A stretch of 64,000 nucleotides of DNA from Mytilus californianus (Eukaryota; Mollusca; Bivalvia; Mytilida; Mytilidae). Below, in pieces: positions 32,880-44,450 of the stretch. Below the pieces are notes generated by a model that worked only from the letters and a program-made list of their open reading frames with translations, was not told the DNA's origin and did not search any database. Numbering within the stretch: position 1 is the stretch's first letter; each line of letters begins with the position of its first letter. Location: the NCBI RefSeq assembly GCF_021869535.1, contig NW_026262712.1, positions 99,576,140 through 99,640,139 on the forward strand, in the 5' to 3' direction. A program made the position numbers and the translations under genes.

Positions 32880-33345
32880 CTTATTTTTATATGTTGTAAG
32901 TTTTTAACAACTAACATTCAAACAAAACCACCTTCTCTAAAAATTACTACTTTAAGTGACTTGAACTTTGAATATTTGACTCCGTTTCCTTATGTCTTTC
33001 ATTCCAATCAAGCAAGTGAAACTAAAGTGACCATCCTGAAACCATTTTTACTTAAAAATAAAATCCATTTGTTGTATTTTTGATCTTCATCTTTGACCTT
33101 TTGGTCCCTGCTTCTTAACCTTTCTTAAGTCTTCTTTCTGTTGAAGTTTCACCCCAATCAAGTATTGGAAAGTCAAGTTACCATACGGAAACCATTTGAT
33201 CTCAAAATATTTAAAAGAAGCATAATTATTTGAGGTGTTGGTTTTTACTTTTTTCAAATGATACTTATATTTGTATGTGTCAAAGTATGAAGCAAATTTG
33301 AATGTATCACTGACATGTAAATGACATGTCTTGCTCAAAGTATAA
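32880..33345. repeat. Two diverged copies of a dispersed repeat
   Basis: The blocks at 32990-33060 and 33140-33215 share (C)CAATCAAG..., GAAA..TCAAGT(T/G)ACCAT, and GAAACCATTT. The start (32838-32890, gatagttgtctcattgacaattataccacatctccttattttt) is a truncated Penelope-type 3' end. No gene. Confidence 0.4.
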
Positions 33346-33349
33346 TAAC

Positions 33350-34235
33350 TTTCTTAAAATCTTTGTGTGAAAGATAATATATACCCCCTTTTTTACAGAA
33401 GCTTAAGTTATAATAATTGGCCATCCCCTTATATTTTGCAATGACAACTTTACATTATACCAATAGAAAACAATCTGCAGAGGAGTGCATATACAATAGT
33501 CTTCTAAATATTAATTATCTGCTGAAACTGCTTGTTCAGCAAGATAACCATGTTTTACTAGTACAGTGACATTTTCATTTAGAAAGCTAAGTATGTTAAC
33601 AATAACGTTCTCAAAGTACTTTAATATAAAACGCTTGGTTATAACAAAAAAATATATCCCCTGCCTGGAGGATATTCAATTGCATTTAATCATCATACAA
33701 ACAATTTTCTAAGAACATATGTTTCTTAATAAAAAATAACTTTTAAGACAGACAGACAGATATCATAAACATACTAATGTATACACAGGCCAAAGTCTGT
33801 GCTTGTTTTGCTATATGATATAAAAACTAAATTGACGAAAGAGGAAGAGGGTCATTTATTCAAAATCATATCTACTTCTAAAGATAAAATTAAGGGAGGT
33901 ATGCGGATGGGAATTTTCACAAATCGTTTGATAAGAATTACAAATTAACAAGTCAAAAGTTGGTGATAAAGGGAAATGACCACAAAGCACATACATCCGA
34001 GCATACACGTGAACTCGTGCGGACCCCGCAAGATCATTGACCAATAAGAAAGATGTAATCCAATCATGCACTTAGTCATTAAGTAAAAATTCTCTACACG
34101 TGAAAACATTTTATCTTATTTCAACAATTTATCGTTTAATTAAGTATGACAAATCTGTTCCATTGACCAGTACAGAGACATCATAAATTTACAGTATGAA
34201 TAGCTCCTTCGTTATTTAGTCTGAGTAATAAACAA
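33350..34235. other. No gene seen
   Basis: AT-rich sequence downstream of the minus-strand receptor gene, with a short GACA microsatellite (about 33749-33762). A 40-bp Penelope-type 3' end lies at 34237-34276. Confidence 0.3.
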
Positions 34236-34669
34236 ATAAAAGTTGTCTCATTGGCACTCATACCACATCTTCTTATTTCTAAATAAGAATTATCTTCCAT
34301 ACTGTCTTAAATGATTTTATTCAGCTTTCAATTAGCAAATAAAAGTGGTTATTGGCATATCTATAAACATAACAATTGAAATATTCAGGTAAGTAATAGG
34401 ACTAAACAGTAGTCATAAGGAATTAAAAGAAGGCAGTCTTGGCTAAAAAAATATATATAACAATATAATTTAAGACTACAAGCAACAGTATACATGAAGG
34501 CAAAGAGGATCTCTTACGATGCTAAATTTCCAAAAGGTGCCAAATTTACAACTATCTTAATTTTGAAACACTGAATGAATAAACAGACAATTATTCCATT
34601 TTGCATTTCATCTCTGAATGATTCTTTATACTAGTACAAATTGAGAAAATTCTATTAAAACTATTGTTA

Positions 34670-35298
34670 TTATGCATCTGCCTGATTTGACAATATACAA
34701 ATATTGAAATTATTTGGTAATGAATTGAAACGTTCAATGTTAGGTGAATTGTTGATGTCGTCTGATTTGCATTTACATCTTAAACTTGTGCAAGAATTGT
34801 ACTTTATTTTACGTTCTGCTTTGTTCCATAAATACCGATTGATTTTGTAATGATCGCCATATCCTGCAGTTGCTGTACAATATGCATGCAAATCTGCATC
34901 CTCTCGTGTATTTTCCAATGATTGGTACAGATTAAAATACCTATTGTCTATTTCTTCGTAGTCTGAACTACACGTTGACGATGAGGACTTACAAATTAAA
35001 TACGTATCTGTGGTGTTAATTTGCACGTTGTTTTGTTGAAAGGAATGATCGTTGTTTGATAATACAGGGTCACGTATCATTTCATTTTCATTGATTGTTT
35101 CATAATGTGCTGTAAGGTCTTCTGGAGTTTGAAATTCTGCTGTTTCGCGGGAACATTTTAGAATATCACTGTTGGACGTTTTTATTATTAAGATTCTATA
35201 TCTGCCACTTATCCATACTCTGCATAATATGATGGAAATGACCAACAGTAGAATGCCTACCGATACAATGATATAGTAGATTAGTTCTTCATTCTTTT
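34670..35298 (-). CDS. Last exon of the minus-strand Ig receptor: transmembrane helix and ITAM-like cytoplasmic tail
   Basis: After a TTTTTTTATTTAG acceptor (35301-35299 on the minus strand) the phase-1 frame gives 208 residues and a stop at 34670. A polar EKNEE lead is followed by one hydrophobic helix (LIYYIIVSVGILLLVISIIL), a stop-transfer CRVWISGRYR and a long polar tail. The tail holds five YxxI/L motifs: YRIL (juxtamembrane), YETI, YEEI, YFNL and YQSL. YEEI and YQSL are separated by seven residues, fitting the ITAM consensus (YxxI/L-x6-8-YxxI/L), and SDYEEI also fits an ITIM core. ITAMs recruit Syk-family tandem-SH2 kinases after Src-family phosphorylation; use here is inference. The ORF extends upstream of 35298 into the intron, and I exclude that part because of the acceptor. 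Confidence 0.75.
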
Positions 35299-35976
35299 CT
35301 AAATAAAAAAAAACAATATTGTTATTGTTTACAATAAATTGGACATTAACCGAACAACTATCAATCTTTGAAAATAACGTATCAGAACAAACGACTGAAA
35401 GAAACTTGCAACTGAGTACTTTATGAAACGCAACTGAAAACCAGAATGACAGCACACATGTATATCCATTTGTCATTGTTTATTCTTTTTACATTTTAGA
35501 CATTAATTTCAAAATATTCCAGATATCAAAAACAATTGGTAAAGTTGAAAATGAATAATTTTAGGAATTTACTTTTATGTGTAAAGATTACGCCGACGTA
35601 AATATATTTTGTTCAGTGTTTTTATTTTTATATTCTTGTTGTGTGTATTACTTAACCGATGTTATTATTTCTTTCTTATTACTCTTAGCATCAGTCCTGT
35701 CGGTAATTCTGAATTCACCATACTGACTGTCTGTGTAAATAAGTTATAAATATATTGCAAAACGCCTTTTTTCATTTTCTTTTGCTTTTTCTTTAGTACT
35801 TTTCATGAATAAAGTAACGAACATGCTTAAATTTTAGTTGAAAAATGAGTGAACGAAAATAAGATAGAATGCAAGTAAATAAAATACACCTCAAATTTAA
35901 ACATTTGTAGTATCACGAAACTCTTTTGTATTTCACTTGACCCATATTATAAGTTACATAGTGTGCTAGTCACTTA

Positions 35977-36046
35977 ATACGATATATATGGGGTCAGTAC
36001 ATTCCATATCGGTTGAGAGCGAACTCTCACCCCATATATATCGTAT
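35977..36046. repeat. Perfect 18-bp inverted repeat (cruciform-like)
   Basis: Arms ATACGATATATATGGGGT (35977-35994) and its exact complement (36029-36046) flank 34 bp, which itself contains the hairpin TGAGAG-CGAA-CTCTCA. Probably the palindromic end of a mobile element. Confidence 0.75.
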
Positions 36047-38010
36047 AAGGTCACTGCGGGGTCCGCTCGACAGTTCGACAGTTCGATAATCCGACAGGGT
36101 GACACATTATTATACAAGTCGAGGGCATAAATATTCCCATATTCGCCAGTCCGTCACACTTATGATATTTATCTGCCCTTACAACCCATCTAAGCTTCTC
36201 TTAGATATTTCTTTTCTCATTCGCCTCTATGACCTAGCGTAAAATATACCAATAATATACACGTGTCAATATGCTAAACCAAACATAAAGTGCACATTTT
36301 TATTTGAACTTCTGCAATTTTTAAAACTATTTGTACCTTCAAGGGAAAGGACTGGAGCCAATTCTTCCCGTATTTTGTTCATATACGTACTGGTGAAGTT
36401 CGATAATTGAGATGGACAATCGAATGCGCCTCAAGTCAATCAAACATGTAATGTATTGATTTTTTTTTTTTATTATTTATTGTTTTTTTAAATAAAAATA
36501 AAACCAAAATGCTGATACTTAAAATCATCATAAATCGCATCAATCACACACACACAAACTGTCAACAATATATATATAAATATTGATCACACGAACTCGG
36601 AACCTCTCAAATTTTGTAATGGTTACGTTGTCTAAACCAACTGAGCTAGCCTACAAATGCACGTAATAAACCTAACACTACGAATAATTTTCTGCATTAA
36701 ACCTCATAAAGGTTTCATTGTTTCCCTATGACTTTCCCACATAACTAAGCAAAGTAATTACATTATTTGTGATGTATTCTCCTTTTATTCAGGAACTTCA
36801 AAATTCAAACAATACTTCTTCATGGTTGTACAATTTCTTCATGTTGAGGAATCGGTCATTTAAGGGATTTTTAAAATTGTCATTTGAATTTACTTGTAGT
36901 CAGAATACCAAGGAAAATGGTCTTTATGTATTTTCACAAAAAAAAAAAGTTCTTAAATCCTTTCAGTTTAAAAAAAGTATATATAATATGAGACATTCTT
37001 CAGATTTGAAACCTCATAGCTGACAAAATTGATGACGTCAGTTTAGCGATTTGACGGTATAAACGGACGGACAGAGATGAACCAAAACGCCAGAATTTCA
37101 CACTTTTCACGTGTGTAAAGACGGTGATGTGCGTTCCAAGGTTGATGATGCAAGCACAGGAAGTGTCAAAATATGGCACTGTATTACCTTTGTAGAAATG
37201 TCAATACATTTTTGTTCTAAATTGACATCTTTGGTAAGCTGAAAGTTCCCATGAAAAGTTGGTATATAAAGGGCTCTGCTGCCCCTTGTCCATTACATCT
37301 CAGAAATGGCTTCCAGGCTCAAAGTTCTTATATACAACGGTTTCAAATACAAGAAAAACAGAGAACGACTTCGTGCTATATACTGGCGATGTTGGAGGCA
37401 AGAATGAAGATTCAACCTACAGACAAATGTTTTCAACTTAGATGATCAAACACCAAACAAGTATTTTGCAGAAAGTCCCCATATAGCCTACATGAAGAAG
37501 ACAAAATTGTTATCGGAGTTGATCAAATATTGGAGTCTTTGTGTGGTGCCACATTTAACAGGAAACAAGCGTCCCAATAAAGCGGGTATTATAACAACTT
37601 TGCGAGAAATGTGTCATTAGCAGGCGGGGATTGAGAGCATATTCTTGAATTCTCAAATTTCGTTCTTCATTGACACGCACTCGATTTGCGCACGTATGAA
37701 AGCTGAAATATGAAAAACCGAACAAACAATAGCGTTGACAGTAAGTGTATATTTCCTGATCTTCATTTGCTTTTTACTAGTTTTGCTTTTCTCTTTTTTT
37801 TTTTTTTATATATCACAATGAAATTAAATATTAAATAAATAGAAGATCAGGAAATATATGCTTTATAGATACAGAATAATTCGGTCTAGCGGTAATGAAT
37901 CACTATAATAACACTGAACCGTCGGACTATCGAACTGAAAGACCATTGAACCGTCGGACTATTGAACCGTCGGATTACCACTACGGCCCAGGTCACTACC
38001 ATACTGTGTA
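36047..38010. mobile_element. Candidate ~2-kb DNA element with CCGACAGTTCGATA-type ends and a FLYWCH fragment
   Basis: The left end (36063-36100) carries CGACAGTTCGACAGTTCGATAATCCGACAG; the right end (37915-37975) carries inverted tandem copies (AACCGTCGGACTATCGAACTG, GAACCGTCGGACTATTGAACC). The ggtcactgcggggtcc text on the left has a counterpart, ggcccaggtcactacc, on the right. Together they look like the sub-terminal repeats of one element. Inside, 37306-37407 encodes the start of a FLYWCH-type finger, common in Mutator-like transposons. Confidence 0.4.
37306..37407 (+). pseudogene. FLYWCH-type zinc-finger fragment
   Basis: 33 codons from ATG 37306 to TGA 37405: MASRLKVLIYNGFKYKKNRE, then an RLRAIYWRCW stretch. 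The Y-x3-G-Y/F-x-Y...YWRC pattern matches the first half of the FLYWCH finger. A TATATAAA box lies 40 bp upstream (37262-37270). The frame is broken soon after; downstream text (HSPYSLHEEDKIVIGVDQIL) may be the continuation. No transposase catalytic motif was found. Confidence 0.45.
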
Positions 38011-38619
38011 ACAAATTTATCTTAACGACTATCTTGCCATGTGGTATTTAGACTAGTGGCCTATAAAAGTGATTAAGTCTTCAACACTTAGTATTAAGAA
38101 CCTACTTCCATTGGTCTATACAAAAACAAATACCAACAATAACAATTTGTTAGCTTTAAATGTGTTTTTTGAATTTATTTCAATCGTTCATCATCAATTT
38201 CTTCGTCTGTTGAAACCTTTCAGATTTTCCTCAACACCGTGTTTTTTTTTTTTTTTTGTTTTTTTTTATTAAATGGACGTAACACCACAACTAACCGTGT
38301 ATTGAAATAAACCCTGCCTAATAACCCCATATTAAATATACACGGTCTCCACGCGGTTGCTTTTAACCAATTATATTCCTAGAAATGCATAGGAAGTAAT
38401 ATAAACTTCATTTCTTGGTACTGTGTTATCATATTAACATGTAGTTTAAATATACAAACTTAATTGAATTTGCAGAGAGGTGATGTACATGCACCAGTTT
38501 TGCATTATACGTTTTCAAGACAAAACCCCGTGCTTGTGGTCTATGTCCTTATATTTTACAATTATGGGTGAAGATATGATTGAAGCTTTAAATTTTCTCC
38601 TGGACAACATATATATAAA

Positions 38620-39345
38620 AAAGAAGATGTGGTATGATTGCCAATGAGACAACTCTTCACAAGAGACTAAATGACACAGAAATAATCAGCTATAGGTCAC
38701 CGTACGGCCTTCAACAATGAGAAAAGCCCATACCGCACAGTCAGCTATAAAAGGCCCCGAAATCACAAATGTAAAACAATTCAAACGAGAAAACTAACGG
38801 CCTGATTAATGTACAAAAAAATGAACGAAAAACAAATATGTAACACATCAACAACGACAACCACTGAATTACAGGCTCCTGACTTGGGACAGGCACATAC
38901 AAACAGAGTGTGGTGGGGTTAAACATGTTAGCGGGATCCCAACTTTCCCCCTTAAATGGGACAGTGGTGTAACAGTACAACATAAGAACGAACTATCAAA
39001 ATCAGTTGAAAAAGGCTTAACTCATCAGATGGATACAAATAGAAATACATCTAACAAAAACACAGAGTGGACGTGGCCGGGTACTTGTACATCCCAACAA
39101 CAAAAAAGACACTAAGTACAGATCTGAGAGTACTCGCAGTTACTGACAGCTAGTTCAAAGCCAATAACAACTAATAAAAATAATCATGCATCTAAGACTA
39201 AATTATCAATCAGTACACATCCAACATCCAATGGATTTAGTGTAAAGACGTCATAAACCGTCAGAGAAAAACATGACCTTGTGCAATGCCAAGATACAGG
39301 AATCGATAGATTGTAGATCCATGAAAGTGCACATGTATATAACAA
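38620..39345 (-). mobile_element. 3' region of a Penelope-like element
   Basis: The best-preserved copy of the mussel repeat. On the plus strand it runs aagaagatgtggtatgattg, ccaatgagacaactcttcac, ggtcaccgtacggccttcaacaatgag, cccataccgcacagtcagct, to cggcctgattaatgtac. It directly follows the C-terminal end of the RT frame at 39352, showing that this widespread repeat is the 3' tail of a Penelope-type element. Confidence 0.75.
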
Positions 39346-39351
39346 TAATAT

Positions 39352-40698
39352 TTAGTTTGTTTTTAATTTACTGATAACAAAATCAATATTAATACCAATA
39401 AAAACAATATTCAAAGATATAATTACAGTGTTGAATTGGTAACCTTTTAGAATAAGTTTATTTAAATGATCGATAAGTTTACCAGGATCGTTTCTAAATT
39501 TCTGGGCACTGTGAACAACATCTCCGTAAAAATGAGGATGTGCTATCCCGTTTGAAATAAGTTTTCTACAGGAACAACCAAACTTCAAAACCAAATTTTT
39601 ATATCTATGGAAGAATTTAGTAAAAGTTTTAAGTAATTTGTGGTAAAGAAATCCCTGACTTAATAATTTACCAGTAATACATAGATTACGTTCGTTAAAA
39701 TCTAAAACGTCACAACAGACACGGGCATAGCGAACGAGTTGTGAAATATAAACACCGTAAGATGGTGCCAAAGGAACATCACCGTCCAAAAAAGGAAAAT
39801 TAACAGTAGGGAACGAAAAATCGTCCCTTTAGTCGTAAATTTTAGTGTGGAGTTTCCCGTGTAAAACTGAAATATCTAAATCTAGGAAAGGACAGTTATT
39901 AGCGTTTACATTTGATTTATTTAATTTAAAAGTAAGTTCCTTTGGGTAAATCTCGGCAGTATATTTAGAAAGTTCTTGATTATTTAACGAAAATATATTA
40001 TCAAGATAACGGTAAGTGCTGTTGAATTTATCAATTAGATGCAATTTAGACGGGTCTTTACTGAGTTTGGTCATACACTGTGATTCATAACAGTACAAAA
40101 ACAAGTCTGCTATTAAAGGGGCGCAATTAGTGCCCATAAGAATGCCTACAATCTGTCGATAAACTTTGTTGCCGAAACGTACATTAATATTATCAAGCAG
40201 AAAATTAACAGCTTCAATCATCTTATCACACCTCCAGTAAGTATATCTAGCATATTTACCTTTCTCATTAGAGAAGAAGGCTTTAAATGAGTTGCAGCAA
40301 ATATATTTGCATTCAGATTTACCAAACGACCATTTAATTAAATAGGAACACTTTTGTTTGATAAGATTGTGTGGAAGTGTAGTGTAAAGAGTTAAAAAGT
40401 CAAAACTGTCAACAGAATCAAAAGGATTATCAAAAGCACGTAATTTACCTAAAACATCCTAAGAATTTTTTACACTCCAAAAAAAGTTAATTCCACTATT
40501 TTCATATATTTTATTACAAAAGTTTATGATAAGTTCTTTGATAGTAGTTAAGGAACTAGTTAAAAGCACTGAAAGATTAGTTGTAGAACACTTACTAGAG
40601 GCCGAGATGAAACGATATTTTACTGATTTTTTGTGTAGTTTAGGTAACCAATACATAGTAGGGACCTTCGAATGTTCAGAAGAGGCCGTAAGCCTCAA
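39352..40698 (-). pseudogene. Penelope-like reverse transcriptase with in-frame stops
   Basis: One continuous frame of about 449 codons interrupted only by TAG (40459-40461) and TAA (39829-39831), without frameshifts. Motifs in order: VPTMYWLPKLHKKSVKYRFI (N-terminal RT block), DSFDFLTLYTTLPHNLIKQK (motif A), VGILMGTNCAPLIADLFLYC (motif B), TYRYLDNIF (motif C) and NCPFLDLDISV. The C-terminal thumb region follows with FGCSCRKL and HPHFYGDVV. Motif C has Asn where the second catalytic Asp is expected, so the enzyme would be dead even without the stops. There is no GIY-YIG domain after the RT; the frame runs straight into the 3' repeat. Confidence 0.85.
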
Positions 40699-40859
40699 GC
40701 CGGTGCTAGGGGACGTCTTAAACTTGCAGTGAGGTGAGAGTTTTTTGGCTCCGAGTTGAAGGCCTCACTGTGACTTTGAGATAAAGAACAGCAATAAAAG
40801 CGCTGTTCTTTGCTTTTTTTGTTGTGCATGTACTGATTTTGTGTCATGGATAGATACCC

Positions 40860-41518
40860 CATATCCTTTGTTTTTCTATTATATGTACGTTTTGACGATA
40901 AAGTGTATCGACACGTAGTAGGTATTCCTATGGGCACTAATTCCGCCCCTTTAATAGCAATTTTATTCCTGTATTGCTATTAATCTCAGTTTATGACCAA
41001 ACCCAGTAAAGACACGTCATTGTTACATTTGGTTGATACATTCAACAATACCTACCGTTATCTTGATGATATTTTTTTCGTTTAAAAATCCAGACTTAAT
41101 ATACTACAGCAGTAGTTGTCCTTTTCTAGATTTAGACATTTCAATTTCTAAAGGGAAACTCCATACTAAAATTTAACGACCTAATCAATGCATCACTGGT
41201 AAATTATTAAATCAGGGATTTCGTTACCATAAATTACTTAAAACTTTTACTAAATTCTTTCATAGATACAAAGATTTGATTAGTAAATTTGGCTGTACCT
41301 GTAGAAAACTTAATAATAACGATATTTCACATCCTAAATTTTACGGTGATATTGTACTAAAAGCGTGGAAAGACCTATGTGATCCGTGTAAACTCATCGA
41401 ACCTTTAAACAAACTTATTAGTAAAGGTTATATTATCAATGTTGTAATTATATCTTTGAATATTGTTTACATTGGCACAAATATCGATTATGTCATCAAC
41501 AAATTAAACCATAACTAA
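40860..41518 (+). pseudogene. Second Penelope-like RT fragment, opposite orientation
   Basis: Begins in motif B (FDDKVYRHVVGIPMGTNSAP), keeps an intact motif C (TYRYLDDIF, 41055-41085), then decays with several frame breaks until an intact C-terminal frame at 41276-41518 (FGCTCRKLNNNDISHPKFYG...NIVYIGTNIDYVINKL). This aligns with the end of the minus-strand copy. It lies head to head with that copy, about 160 bp away. Confidence 0.75.
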
Positions 41519-42504
41519 ATTTGTATTCGTTTCAAACGTTTTTTTTTTTTTTATGTATAAATACACATCCACGTTCATTTACTATATATAGATTACTTTA
41601 TCTATATAAAACATTATACATATTTAGTAAAAGGTTAAATCCTAACTATTCTAATGCTTGTCGATACTCTTATTTTGGCATTGCACAAGTCATGTCTTCT
41701 TTGACTGTCCATGAAGTTAAAACACCAAATCCCTGGGATATATCTTAGTTGATTTTAGTCTCTGATGCATGATTTTTTATTAATTGTTTTTTAAAATATA
41801 CCACGTTTGATAAGTATTACATATGACGATAAATTTTCGCTTCACTATGAACAACAAATTAATTTATTTTGTGAAAAATATTTCCGTACTCCATGTACTT
41901 CTTACAACAAATTTATTTTTATTTACCTGTGTACGTTATTCTATCTAACGGCATTTTGTCCAAGAATATGGTTTTCTTTCTGATATTGTTTTAAATCTCA
42001 CCCCCTTTTTTATTAATTTTGTATTTGCATTGTGTCATAGATCATATTTATTCGTTCAGTGTATGTTTACTTGTTTTTGTTAATATGTCTTTTGATTGAA
42101 TTAAGCCATTGATGTTTTATAGTGTGTCTTTCTATGTTGTGATTTTACACTACTGTTTCAAGTTGGGTGAAGGTTGGCGCCTGTTGAAATGTTTAAGCCG
42201 GCTGCATTTGTTTGCACCTGTCTTAAGTCAGGAATCTGTTGTTCAGTGGTTGTCGTTTGTTGATGTGGTTCATAAGTGTTTCTCGTTTCTCGTTTTTATA
42301 TAGATTAGACCGTTGGTTTTCCTGTTTGAATGGTTTACCACTAGTTATTTTTGGGTCCCTTTATAGCTTGCTGTTCGGAGTGAGCCAAAGCTCCGATCCG
42401 TGTTGAAGGCCGTACTTTTACCTATAATAGTTCACTTTTACAAATTGTGACTTGGATGGAGAGTTGTCTCGATCATTAGCACTCATACCACATCTTCTTA
42501 TATC
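41519..42504 (+). mobile_element. 3' region of the plus-strand Penelope-like element
   Basis: Continues the RT fragment: cattgcacaagtcatgtctt, the Ttattcgttcagtgtatgt block, gattagaccgttggttttcc, tgttgaaggccgtactt, ending at actcataccacatcttctta (42500). It is collinear with 21045-21702 and is the complement of 38620-39345 in its last part. Confidence 0.75.
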
Positions 42505-43120
42505 AAAATACTTACTACTGAGAACAGTCGTTGATTAATGTTTTTGGAAGTCCAAATTTAACACAATAACGACACAATTAATTGGTTATATGTAAGAAAC
42601 GTGGAAAATCAAACACTTTCTTTCAAATTGGTAATAAGGAACTTTCTCGGACTTTTCATTTTTTGTCTTTCGTCATTTGCCAAACATTACAAACCTGTCG
42701 TTGTTGAATTATCAGAGGTTGTTGCAAATGACACATTCCCAGTTGCTCTCAAAAATACATCTTTCCCTAAGAGTGTAGTATATTTGCTGATTCTGACATC
42801 ACTTTCGTGGAGAAAGTCTGTAGAAAATACAAACAAATAACTGTTAATGTCAGAGATCCAATTATATATGTCTTGTGTTTGATAATTAGAAACATCTACA
42901 AATACAAATGTTCATAGTACACATTAGCGTATTTATTTTTACTTCAAACCGACTTAACATGATCGGCAGAACCTTTTCAGTTGAATTTCACTTTTTTAAA
43001 TGCTTTTTTGCCTATTTTTTTTACTTTTCCTGTTCCTCTTGGTATGTTGGCGTATCACAAACTCTAAAATACAAACTTTAAACTGCTAAAAACAAAACTG
43101 TTCGATTCACAAATTAATCT
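42505..43120. other. Intergenic, one open frame of unknown value
   Basis: An open frame at 42601-42840 (plus) reads KPVVVELSEVVANDTFPVAL and is somewhat protein-like, but I cannot identify it and it has no clear splice context. The rest shows nothing. Confidence 0.25.
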
Positions 43121-43314
43121 TGGTCCAAATTTTAATGTCCGCCAAACGGCGGATGGTTTTTTTGAACATTGATAATAGGGGGAAGCAATTTAGATAAGGA
43201 CACGCATATAAGATCTATAACAACACGTGTCCCGCATATTTAAAAGAAAATTTTAGAAAAGTCGAAGAACCACAGGGATAAAACACTCAATCACGCCATT
43301 TCAATTGTGTTGTT

Positions 43315-43480
43315 CCTTAAGTTAAGCGAGTGGACTCAACATCATTTTTCTTTCTTACTATTAAAGATTGGACCGCGCTTCCAAATAATATAAAATCAAT
43401 ACACGACCAACAAGCATTCAAATTAACTTTAAACAACATCTGGAAAATAAGTAAATTTGTATCTTTATTTGCGAACAAAA
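43315..43480 (+). pseudogene. LINE C-terminal remnant
   Basis: 43354-43440 reads TIKDWTALPNNIKSIHDQQA, then FKLTLNNIWKI: the W-x2-LP-x2-I...FK-x2-L motif that closes many retroelement and LINE ORF2 proteins. An AT-rich 3' tail follows. No RT part is nearby. Confidence 0.45.
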
Positions 43481-43740
43481 TTTTATTAATGCCATACCTA
43501 CTCTTAACATCTTTATATTGTTTTAAACTAAACTTTATACACTTTAAGTATACAATATTGGAAATAAACAGAAATGCTTTTGTGAGTTACAGTATCTTTG
43601 GAATTGGATATCAACCTGAGAGAACGTTTGAGCATTACCGTATTTGTTTTATTTCATATTTTTAATTACGCATTTTTTTAAACTGTACTTGTATATACCT
43701 TATATCGATTCCTAAATGAATTTTACTTTTACCTTTTTCC

Positions 43741-43920
43741 TTCATATTTCTTATTTAATTGATATTTCTTATTTAATTGATATTTGTTATTTAATAGATA
43801 TTTCTTATTTAATTGATATTTCTTATTCAAATTGATATTTCTTATTTAATTGATATTTCTTATTCAATTGACATTTCTTATTTAATTGATATTTCTTATT
43901 TAATTGATATTTCTTATAAA
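43741..43920 (+). repeat. Tandem repeat, 18-bp unit ATATTTCTTATTTAATTG
   Basis: About ten consecutive units with single-base variants (tttgttat, ttattcaa) fill the whole segment. Confidence 0.95.
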
Positions 43921-44095
43921 CATGATAAATTCATCATCATTCTAGAATATATCATATTCTTCATCAATCGTTGATGTTTAGTTTGGTTGTTGTCCTCCAG
44001 ATTTTTTGCCTTTTGTATTTTATTTTGTGTGTGTGTTTGTGCTTTGTTTTAGTCTTGTTTGAACATGTTATCTTTTAACCAAAGACTATTCTTAC

Positions 44096-44161
44096 CTGAA
44101 GATATTCTAACTTTAGCAGTTGTACTAGTTATTTCCTCCGTCATAGTTTCACTAACTTTGC
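44096..44161 (-). CDS. Stalk exon copy 2 of the minus-strand Ig receptor
   Basis: A 66-bp exon on the minus strand between ACATTTTAG and TTCAG|GTAAGA, phase 1-1, encoding KVSETMTEEITSTTAKVRIS plus a closing Ser. It is Thr/Ser-rich, as in O-glycosylated stalks. It is a near-duplicate of 48426-48491, with flanking intron sequence also matching (44096-44273 against 48424-48605), so the duplication covered about 180 bp. Confidence 0.65.
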
Positions 44162-44340
44162 CTAAAATGTAACAAAGCTTTAAAATATAGATTTCAATTC
44201 GACAAAAAATGGCCTGAAGTGTTATTTGTTGAAATTTTAAGTCATATTCATATCGTATGTCTGTGCTATTAATGTACTTACGGATTATAATTATCAATTA
44301 TGGACTTTTGACGAGGTCGTTTTATATATATATATATGTA

Positions 44341-44450
44341 GGACTCGGAGATGCGATGGAGACGCTGAAGTGCGATGGTCACGCTGAAGTGCGATGGTCT
44401 ACGTCGAAGTGCGATGGTACGTACGCTGATGTGCGATGGTATATTTGACG
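44341..44450 (+). repeat. Tandem repeat, unit ACGCTGAAGTGCGATGGT
   Basis: Five copies of a roughly 19-22-bp unit (gagatgcgatggag, acgctgaagtgcgatggtc twice, acgtcgaagtgcgatggt, acgctgatgtgcgatggt). Distinctly GC-richer than its flanks and preceded by (TA)n. Confidence 0.9.

Noticed and set aside
35299..35476. N-terminal 59 codons of the minus-strand ORF 34670-35476 as part of the receptor
   Set aside because: A strong polypyrimidine acceptor at 35299-35301 and the phase-1 join to the stalk exon show that this part is intron. Its partly hydrophobic start could mimic a signal peptide, so an alternative start is not fully excluded.
36541..36560. CRISPR-like or telomere-like arrays in the window
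   Set aside because: All tandem arrays seen are short-unit minisatellites or 100-bp element tails without unique spacers of constant size; the organism is eukaryotic.
42601..42840. Plus-strand 79-codon ORF as a gene
   Set aside because: Somewhat protein-like, but no recognisable family, start context or splice partners; left as unassigned sequence.
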